From: an uncultured Clostridia bacterium
Lineage (GTDB): Bacteria > Bacillota > Clostridia > TANB77 > CAG-508
Direction of reading: 5' to 3'
Assembly (NCBI GenBank): GCA_944388665.1
Contig: CALXJQ010000006.1
Coordinates: 1 to 37,968, forward strand
Length of the DNA: 37,968 bases
In this document: positions 31,472 to 37,968 of the stretch, in pieces
How positions within the stretch are numbered: position 1 is the stretch's first letter
Layout of the letters: every line of letters starts with the position of its first letter
Program-made: the position numbers and the translations under genes
The notes under the pieces: generated by a model
What the model was told of the DNA's origin: nothing
Databases searched by the model: none
Seen by the model: the letters and a program-made list of their open reading frames with translations, nothing else

Positions 31472-32140
31472 CTATTTTTTTTCTACTATTTCGTTTTGAT
31501 TTTTGTAAATGCTTCTAGCTGGTATAACTCCTCTTACTGAAGAAAGTGGATAAATATTTGTGTTCTTTCCTATTACTGTACCTGGATTTAAAACACTTCC
31601 ACATCCTACCTCTACTTCATCTCCTATCATGGCACCTACCTTTTTAAGCCCTGTTTCTATTTGTTCACTTCCATCTTTTATTACAACTAATTTTTTGTCA
31701 GACTTTACATTTGAAGTTATCGCACCTGCACCTAAATGCGCCTTATAACCCAAAATTGAATCACCTACATAATTATAATGTGGCACTTGTACATTATTAA
31801 ATAATATAACATTTTTTAGCTCTGTAGAATTACCAACCACAACATTTTCTCCTACTATTGCTTTACCTCGTATAAAAGCACAATGTCTAATTTCAGCATT
31901 TTCTCCAATAATTGCTGGCCCTGCTATATACGCAGTTGGAGCTACTTTAGCGCTTTTGGCAATCCACACATTTTCTTCTTTTTGTTCATATTTATTTTCA
32001 TCTAAACTTTTTCCAAATTCTATTATAAATTTTTCTATATTGGGCAATACTTCCCAAGGATATGTATATTTTTCTAACAATTTTTTTGCAATAGTCTCAT
32101 CCAAATTATATAAATCACAAATTTTACAATTCATCTTCAT
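31472..32140 (-). CDS. left-handed beta-helix (hexapeptide) sugar-nucleotide acyltransferase
   Basis: 222 residues. After an N-terminal helical part (about 1-55) come repeated hexapeptides (VWIAKSAKVAPTAYIAG, IIGENAEIRHCAFIRG, AIVGENVVVGNSTELK) forming a left-handed beta-helix like the C-terminal half of GlmU. It overlaps the pyrophosphorylase stop by 4 bp (ATGA), so the two are coupled. Probable role: acetyl transfer to glucosamine-1-phosphate or a similar sugar phosphate next to the pyrophosphorylase; the exact substrate is inference. Confidence 0.85.
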   Translation of the reverse strand: MKMNCKICDLYNLDETIAKKLLEKYTYPWEVLPNIEKFIIEFGKSLDENKYEQKEENVWIAKSAKVAPTAYIAGPAIIGENAEIRHCAFIRGKAIVGENVVVGNSTELKNVILFNNVQVPHYNYVGDSILGYKAHLGAGAITSNVKSDKKLVVIKDGSEQIETGLKKVGAMIGDEVEVGCGSVLNPGTVIGKNTNIYPLSSVRGVIPARSIYKNQNEIVEKK

Positions 32141-33405
32141 ACTTCCTCTCTTACTTTTTTAGCTTGCCTTTTCCAATATTTTTCGTATAATTCTTTCGCG
32201 GTTTTTGGGCTATCAACCCCTTCTTTATTTTTTACAGGGGCAAAATCATCCTCTCTTTTTCCTCTTAAAATAGCCATGTCATCAAAAAACTCAAAAGCAT
32301 CAAAAATAAAAGATTCAAATTTATAAGAATTTGGTGCATCTGGTATAACTTCCTTGCCATTTTCGTCTATATAAGAATTCTTTTTAAATGCACTATGATA
32401 AATTAGTGGCTCTCTACTACATTTTTCAATGGCTTCTATCGTGTACAAATTGCACATTATGTGAGATTCTCCATATTTTAATTCCCCATTTTCGTCCCTT
32501 TCTTCAGCCATCTTTTCAGGAAGTTCAGCATATTCTATAACTTTAGGGTGACCATTCATTTTACAAAAAACTCCAACTTTCTCATGAGGATTTGATTTAA
32601 CCACTGATTTTGAAGCTATCTGCACGCCTTTATCAATTGCCACTCCAAGTAAAGTAACATCTGCCATTTTTAGCAGAACATTGTCAACTCCACCTATAAA
32701 TACCCATTTTATGTCTCTTTCCTTCATATCAGCCAAAGCTCCGCTAGCCCTTAAAGAAGAATAAGTTCCGCCATTTCCATCTGATGCTTTTTTTATTCTA
32801 AAATCTTTACTTATCAGCAACTTTCCTTCTGTATCAACAAGTGGCAAATCACTTTGCTCAAAAATAAATATGCTATCTTCATCATATCCAAAATAGTTGT
32901 GCTTTTTCAAAAACTCTACAGTCTGCTTATTATTTTCGTGACTAGTCATAATATACCATGGTATAACAACGCCATACTTATCGTTTGCTTCTTTTAAATT
33001 ATCTGCCAGAATTTCAAAAAGATACTTGCCTTTCCCATACACATCCAATTTAAAAGTTCCCTTTGGTCCATTATGTCCTAGCCTAGTTCCTTGTCCTCCA
33101 GCCATAGTTACCACTGCATATTGCCCACTTCTTATTATATTTTCGCCAAGTTCATTATATTTTTCTAAATCTTTTTTGCTCAACTTAGCCTTATCTAAAT
33201 AATCAATATTTTCGATTTTACTTTCTTTAATATCTATAGGTTTTTTTGTATTTTCATATAACTCCATAATTTGGTGAAAATCTATATTATATATATCATT
33301 TATTAAATTTTCTTTATGTTCTTCATCTAAATTTTGTAATAATTTAATAATATGTTCTTGATTATAAGCTTTTAATATATCTACAGCATCTTGTAATTTG
33401 TCCAT
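32137..33405 (-). CDS. UDPGP-type UDP-N-acetylhexosamine pyrophosphorylase
   Basis: Makes a UDP-sugar from UTP and a sugar-1-phosphate. The 422-residue protein belongs to the eukaryotic-type (UAP/AGX) family: nucleotide loop VVTMAGGQGTRLGHNGPKGT, NGGTYSSLRASGAL, FIGGVDNVLLKMADV and HYHSAFKK-like LIYHSAFKKNSYID. It is not the GlmU N-terminal type. Likely substrate is GlcNAc-1-phosphate, from family knowledge. Confidence 0.9.
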   Translation of the reverse strand: MDKLQDAVDILKAYNQEHIIKLLQNLDEEHKENLINDIYNIDFHQIMELYENTKKPIDIKESKIENIDYLDKAKLSKKDLEKYNELGENIIRSGQYAVVTMAGGQGTRLGHNGPKGTFKLDVYGKGKYLFEILADNLKEANDKYGVVIPWYIMTSHENNKQTVEFLKKHNYFGYDEDSIFIFEQSDLPLVDTEGKLLISKDFRIKKASDGNGGTYSSLRASGALADMKERDIKWVFIGGVDNVLLKMADVTLLGVAIDKGVQIASKSVVKSNPHEKVGVFCKMNGHPKVIEYAELPEKMAEERDENGELKYGESHIMCNLYTIEAIEKCSREPLIYHSAFKKNSYIDENGKEVIPDAPNSYKFESFIFDAFEFFDDMAILRGKREDDFAPVKNKEGVDSPKTAKELYEKYWKRQAKKVREEV

Positions 33406-33476
33406 ATTCTACCATCCTTCCTTATTGTCTTTATCGTAACACACATTTAAAAATTTTTCAATATTGCTTTCAAAAA

Positions 33477-33507
33477 ATGAACTTTAAGGAACGTCCCCAA
33501 AGTTCAT
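33477..33507 (-). repeat. REP-like palindrome, type B
   Basis: Stem ATGAACTTT / AAAGTTCAT, loop AAGGAACGTCCCC; followed by six T on the minus strand. With the copy at 33526 it forms a direct tandem behind spoIVA. Confidence 0.85.
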
Positions 33508-33525
33508 TTAACTGAAATTTAAGTT

Positions 33526-33556
33526 ATGAACTTTAAAGAACGTCCCCAAAATTCAT
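33526..33556 (-). repeat. REP-like palindrome, type B, containing the spoIVA stop codon
   Basis: Stem ATGAACTTT / AAAATTCAT (one G-to-A change), loop AAAGAACGTCCCC. Overlaps the last codon of spoIVA; its ATGAAT end provides the TGA. Confidence 0.85.
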
Positions 33557-35031
33557 AGAATTATACAAATTAAGCCGCCGCTTCCTTCGTTGACAATTCT
33601 TTCAAGCGTTTCTTGGATTTTGATTTGGGCATCTTCTGGCATTTTTGCAAGTTTTGCTTGAAGGCCTTCATTGACAAGCTCATGCAAGCTTTTTCCAAAT
33701 ATGTTTGATTCCCAAATTTGCTTTGGATTACTTTCGAATTCGGAAAGTAGATAGTTTACTAGCTCTTCTGATTGTTTCTCTGAGCCAACTATAGGTGATA
33801 CTTCGGTTTCTACATTTGTTTTTATTAGATGAATAGATGGTGCTGTTGCTTTTAGTTTTACGCCAAATCTTGAGCCTTGTTTTATCATTTCTGGTTCTTC
33901 TAATACTAGGTCATCGATTGATGGTGTGACTATGCCATAGCCTTTTCTTTCTACTTCGTCTAATGCGACTGCTACTTTGTCATATTTTTTCTTTATTTGT
34001 GCAAGTTCAGAAATTATGCTAAATAGGTCTCCTTCATTTTTTATTTCTACTCCTGTAATTTCTGAAAGTATTTTATAGAATAACTCTTCTTTTACTGTAA
34101 TTTCTATATTTACATTACCTGAGCCTAATTGGATGTCTGTGATTTTCGTTTTTTCTATTATTTCTGTTTGTGCAATTGTTTTTGCACAGTTTGAGACGTC
34201 TCTTAGAACATTTACGTCTGTAAAGGCTGTTTGAATTTCTTTGTATAGCTCTGTTTTTAATGGATGTTCAAATTCAAGTCCCTCTATCCATTTTGGAAGT
34301 TTTATTTTTATTTGCTCTACTGGAAATTCATATAATAGCCTAGAAAACATTTCATTTATATCTTCAACAGTTAAATATTCGCAGTTTATTGGCATAACTG
34401 AGACTTTGTATTTTTCGCTTAAGCTTTGAGCTAATTGTTTTGTTTCCTCAGATTCTGGATATGCAGAATTTAATAAAATAATGAATGGTTTATTAATGGC
34501 CTTTAGTTCATTTACTACTCTTTCTTCTGCTTTGACATAATCATCCCTTGGAATATCTGTTATGCTCCCATCGGTAGTAACTAGTATTCCAATTGTAGAA
34601 TGTTCTTCAATTACTTTTTTTGTTCCTATTTCTGCTGCTTTTTCAAATGGAATTTCTTCCTCTGACCATGGCGTTTTTACCATTCTGGGCATATCATCTT
34701 CCAAATAACCTATTGCATTGTCTACTAAATAGCCAACGCAGTCAACCAATCGTGTTTTAAATTTCAAGTTATTATCTAATGTAATTTCTATTGCTTCATT
34801 TGGAACAAATTTGGGTTCTGTGGTCATTATTGTTTTTCCACCTGCGCTTTGTGGCAGTTCGTCTTTTGCACGTTCCTTTTTGTATTCGTTATCAATATTG
34901 GGAATTACAAGTAAATCCATAAATCTTTTAATAAACGTAGACTTGCCAGTCCTTACAGGGCCCACCACTCCCACATATATATCACCATCAGTCCTTTTTG
35001 CGATGTCCTGATATAGTTTTGTATTTTCCAT
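33553..35031 (-). CDS. spoIVA: stage IV sporulation protein A (spore coat morphogenetic ATPase)
   Basis: Hydrolyses ATP to polymerise into the basement layer of the spore coat around the forespore. Start at the ATG 35031 behind AAGGAGG gives 492 residues, the same length as the Bacillus protein, and places Walker A GPVRTGKST at 24-32 with Lys30, the residue used in Bacillus. DCVGYLVDNAIGYLEDD, TDGSITDIPR and the C-terminal GSGGLICIIL are family hallmarks. The TGA stop lies in a REP-like repeat. Confidence 0.98.
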   Translation of the reverse strand: MENTKLYQDIAKRTDGDIYVGVVGPVRTGKSTFIKRFMDLLVIPNIDNEYKKERAKDELPQSAGGKTIMTTEPKFVPNEAIEITLDNNLKFKTRLVDCVGYLVDNAIGYLEDDMPRMVKTPWSEEEIPFEKAAEIGTKKVIEEHSTIGILVTTDGSITDIPRDDYVKAEERVVNELKAINKPFIILLNSAYPESEETKQLAQSLSEKYKVSVMPINCEYLTVEDINEMFSRLLYEFPVEQIKIKLPKWIEGLEFEHPLKTELYKEIQTAFTDVNVLRDVSNCAKTIAQTEIIEKTKITDIQLGSGNVNIEITVKEELFYKILSEITGVEIKNEGDLFSIISELAQIKKKYDKVAVALDEVERKGYGIVTPSIDDLVLEEPEMIKQGSRFGVKLKATAPSIHLIKTNVETEVSPIVGSEKQSEELVNYLLSEFESNPKQIWESNIFGKSLHELVNEGLQAKLAKMPEDAQIKIQETLERIVNEGSGGLICIIL

Positions 35032-35124
35032 TCTTTGTACCTCCTTTATTTTTGACAAGAAATGTTTGTACTAAATTACTTTTATTAATATATATTTGAG
35101 GTACTTTCTGAATATGACAAGTTA

Positions 35125-35166
35125 TTAAAAAAGATTTTAGTATATGCCATTATACTAAAATCTTTT
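35125..35166 (-). terminator. intrinsic terminator of the transglutaminase gene
   Basis: Perfect 16-bp stem AAAAGATTTTAGTATA / TATACTAAAATCTTTT, loop of six, U-run on the minus strand, starting 3 bp past the stop at 35169. Confidence 0.88.
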
Positions 35167-35168
35167 AA

Positions 35169-36293
35169 TTAATTTTCGTAATCACTTATACTTAATTGTG
35201 GATATTGAAAAATTTTTCCGCCATCTGAAAATTGGCCATTTGCAAAGTGGTCTTTGCTTATTTCTGCTGAACCTTTCAAAAAATATCTATATTTTGATGA
35301 TGTGCTTATAAGTCCTCCTGTAAGTGAAATTGGATCATCCCATGTTGTGTCTATTGCATACCAACTATTCCCCAATTGCACATAATTCCATGCATGACTT
35401 TCAGTTTCACCTTGAGTATTTGTAGCAGTACCTATTATAATGACACAAGGTATTTCTAGTTCATCCATTAAATATTTAAAAGCTCTGGCATACCCTTCAC
35501 AAACACATTCTTTTCTAACTAGTGCACCATATATATCGTAAATGCTAGGCTGTGAAATGCTTGTATCATAAGCTATGCTTTCAATTAGATAATCATGTAC
35601 CATTTTTATATCTTGATATCTATTTCCAGTTCTGTTGCTTAAAATTTCATTTTTAACATTTTCTATTTGTGCAATTGCATTATTTACAGCTGATTCTGAA
35701 GGATATTCATCAGCAAGATAGTTTACTTGAGTTCCATTATCTATAAAGGCATTGTGTGTAGTGCTTGATCCTCTTGTTGTAGATTCAATGTTCAAATATA
35801 GTTTTGTTGGCTCTAAGTAAAATACATCTGGATTGTCATAAAGGTATGCTTCTATTGCAGATTGATAGTCTGCATTTAATGTATCTTGCCCACCTTCTGT
35901 ATTTAGCAAATCTGAAAATGAGTCTCCTAAATCTATTCTGTATGTACCGCTTTTCATATTTTCTTTATTGCTTTCTAGTGCTTTATATATTAATTGGGAA
36001 TATTCATCTAATTGATCATAAAAAAAGTTATCTAATGTTAAATTTTGATAGTTTACTTGAGTTGTGCCTGGGCTTGTAAATTTATCCAGAGGATTTTCTA
36101 CTATTTGTGGTGTATTTATATTTTCATCTACAGTATGATTATCTGTTTGTACATCCGAAACTACTGTTTGCACATCTGGAATTGTACTATTTTGCATTGT
36201 TACTTCTTGCCAAACTATATATCCAAAAAAGCACAATACTAAAATAATTAAAAACATGATTATAGTTATAATTATGCTTGAAGCTCTACTCAT
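35169..36293 (-). CDS. membrane-anchored transglutaminase-like protein
   Basis: 374 residues: N-terminal helix (about 5-28), a Thr/Val/Asp-rich linker (about 35-80), a helical domain, and a transglutaminase-like cysteine-protease core at the C-terminus with Cys in KECVCEGYARAF, His in ESHAWNYV and Asp in AIDTTWDDP. Such proteins may be peptidases or cross-linking enzymes; substrate unknown. It lies between spoIVA and gerAA, transcribed away from gerAA, so a role at the spore or cell surface is possible but unproven. TATAAT at 36333-36338 with an extended TG is the likely -10. Confidence 0.88.
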   Translation of the reverse strand: MSRASSIIITIIMFLIILVLCFFGYIVWQEVTMQNSTIPDVQTVVSDVQTDNHTVDENINTPQIVENPLDKFTSPGTTQVNYQNLTLDNFFYDQLDEYSQLIYKALESNKENMKSGTYRIDLGDSFSDLLNTEGGQDTLNADYQSAIEAYLYDNPDVFYLEPTKLYLNIESTTRGSSTTHNAFIDNGTQVNYLADEYPSESAVNNAIAQIENVKNEILSNRTGNRYQDIKMVHDYLIESIAYDTSISQPSIYDIYGALVRKECVCEGYARAFKYLMDELEIPCVIIIGTATNTQGETESHAWNYVQLGNSWYAIDTTWDDPISLTGGLISTSSKYRYFLKGSAEISKDHFANGQFSDGGKIFQYPQLSISDYEN

Positions 36294-36435
36294 CTATATT
36301 TCATTCCTTTCTACTTTTTATTCTACATATTTATTATATCATTTTTTTATTACTTACACTAGTATATTTTATAAAATTTTTACAAATAATATCAGTAATA
36401 TATTACCAACTCATAAGAAAGGATTGAATAAATTT

Positions 36436-37968
36436 ATGAAAATAATTGACCAATTAAAGTCAGCAATTGCATATAAACCACCACAAGAATATAACTTCAG
36501 TCTTGGCAATTATAGTAAACAAGATTCAACACAAGATACTATAAATGACGAAAAGTTTAAAAAGGTGTTTCCTAGCCTTAGTGTGAATTTAGAGTATATT
36601 AAAACTAAATACAATTTGCTAATAAATAGTGATATTATTTTGCGTGAATTTACTCTAAATGCTAGGGGAAAACAATATAATGCATTTATTTTATATGTTG
36701 AAGGTATGGTTGATTCTCCCACTTTAAATGATTTTGTTTTAGAGCCTTTAATGATGCGAAATAGAAACAATCTTTTTGATGGCCCACAAAATAAAATTAT
36801 TTCAGAAGCAGTAACAAATAATATAACAGTAAGAAAAGTGAAAAAATTTGATTTGTCTAATTATATTATGAGCTGTTTAATGCCACAAAATTCAGTTAAA
36901 CAAGAAACAGATTTGGCCAAGCTTATTTCTGGAGTAAACTCTGGAAATTGTGCCTTATTTGTAGACACGTTAAATGTAGCATTTGATATAGATATAAAAG
37001 GGTTTAAACAGCGAAGTGTTGAAAAGCCAACAAATGAAGTTGTTATAAAAGGTCCACATGAGGCTTTTGTGGAAAATATAAGGGTAAATACTTCTTTACT
37101 AAGGCGTATTGCTAATAATGAAAATTTGATTATAGAAAATATCGAAGTTGGTAGCCTAACAAAAACTAAGTGTGCAGTTTGTTATATGCATAATATAACA
37201 AACCCTGATTTAGTAAATGAAGTAAAATATAGATTAAACAATTTAGATGTAGACTCTGCTTTATCTTCTGGTGAAATTGAACAATTAATTTCAGATTCAA
37301 ATGTATTAGGTATACCTGAAGTTATTTCAACCGAAAGGCCTGATAAATCTATAAAATATTTGCTAAATGGTAGAGTAATAATACTAGTAAATGGCAATCC
37401 TTACGCAATTATTGCTCCTGCAATATTGATTGATTTTTTGACTTCTTCTGAAGATACTAATTTACGAGTTGGATTTGCTAATTTTCTACGTGCTTTACGT
37501 TTTTTAGCGGCTTTTATTACACTTCTTTTACCTGGCCTATATGTTGCAATGACCAGCTTCCATCAAGAAATTCTCCCTACTGGCTTACTATTTTCTATAT
37601 TAGGTTCTCGAGAGCAAGTTCCTTTCCCTATAATTGTAGAAATACTTGTACTGGAAATTTCTTTTGAACTAATAAGAGAAGCAGTCCTTAGAGTTCCTAC
37701 TGCAATTGGCTCTACAATTCGGAATAGTTGGTGCACTTGTGCTGGGTCAGGCAGCTGTTAGCGCAGGTATTGTAAGTCCTATTTTAATTATAATAGTTGC
37801 AATCACTGCAATTGCATCTTTTGCAATACCAGACTTTTCTTTTGGTTTTCACCTAAGATGTTTTAGATTTGTATTTATTTTACTTGGCTTTATATTTGGG
37901 TTTTTAGGAATTGCTGTTGGACTTTTTGTGTATATTTCTATTTTATGTAGTTTAACTTCATTTGGAGT
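36436..37968 (+). pseudogene. gerAA: GerA-type spore germination protein A subunit, frameshifted and cut by window edge
   Basis: Membrane subunit of a germinant receptor. Start ATG 36436, AAAGGA 14 bases before. The N-terminal soluble domain (about 1-290) carries GPHEAFVENIRVNTSLLRRI, EVGSLTKTKCAVCYM and IPEVISTERPDK; membrane part begins PYAIIAPAILIDFL, LPGLYVAMTSFHQEILPTGL and FELIREAVLRVPTAIGSTI. At 37720 an extra C (ACAATTCGGAATA) throws the frame, which then ends at 37761. Without it the text reads on as GIVGALVLGQAAVSAGIVSP, the exact family continuation, and stays open to the window end. Either a disabled gene or a one-base sequence error. Confidence 0.9.

Noticed and set aside
7374..33556. 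Short repeats considered as a CRISPR array
   Set aside because: Copies are scattered, in both orientations, without uniform spacers or cas genes.
36256..36435. Upstream extension of gerAA
   Set aside because: It would overlap the divergent transglutaminase gene and add a hydrophobic Phe/Tyr/Ile stretch foreign to GerA N-termini; the ATG at 36436 has an AAAGGA site.

Overview
The window is AT-rich, gene-dense bacterial chromosome. Sporulation genes (spoVAC-spoVAD-spoVAE, spoIVA, a GerA-type germinant receptor subunit), a type IV pilus assembly operon, radA-disA, and AGGAGG-type ribosome binding sites with occasional TTG starts point to a low-GC, spore-forming member of the Clostridia, probably an uncultured gut-type lineage. 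That placement is inference; no rRNA is present. There is no prophage, CRISPR array or complete transposon.

Layout. 1-3555 (- strand): type IV pilus operon read as PilM-PilN fusion, PilO-like protein, a short PilP-position membrane protein, and two tandem prepilins, the second cut by the window edge. 3752-5101: rsmB. 5220-7367 (+): a dodecin followed closely by spoVAC, spoVAD and spoVAE. 7368-7854: cluster of REP-like palindromes. 9166-7855 (-): L20-type leader with attenuator, infC (probable AUA start), rpmI, rplT. 12012-9163 (-): a frameshifted HD-domain hydrolase gene and divergent secD/secF-like genes. 12154-15681: three small TasA/camelysin-like secreted proteins and a divergently transcribed secreted protein with a ChW-like C-terminus. 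15684-19240 (-): TIGR04086-type membrane protein, biotin-protein ligase, beta-lactamase-fold protein, cell-wall amidase. 19253-20054: a second REP-bounded segment holding a small membrane protein gene. 20063-20246: tRNA-Gln and tRNA-His. 20348-24664 (-): cyclophilin, disA, radA, a coiled-coil protein. 24842-29759: acyl-CoA synthetase and TetR regulator, divergent from a Lon-like protease. 29793-33405: DUF4363/DUF421 pair, a small membrane protein, a hexapeptide transferase and a UDP-sugar pyrophosphorylase. 33553-37968: spoIVA, a secreted transglutaminase, and gerAA running off the right edge with a frameshift.

Main signals beyond the gene list. (1) A family of short palindromes with a constant CGTCCCC loop occurs at three loci (ten copies counting degenerate and variant ones). 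It supplies stop codons for two sporulation genes, terminator-like ends, and most of the 5' leader of the amidase gene; inverted copies bound two small segments. (2) Two promoters, those of the pilus operon and of the coiled-coil gene, carry four heptamers each (consensus TRTTACR) at an exact 11-bp period, the geometry of PhoB/PhoP-type response-regulator sites. (3) infC has a textbook attenuator with a perfectly complementary 8-nt upstream antiterminator arm and starts with AUA. (4) Two genes are broken by what looks like the same event, an extra C inside TTGG giving TTCGG. (5) The SecD/SecF-like pair has lost family signature residues.
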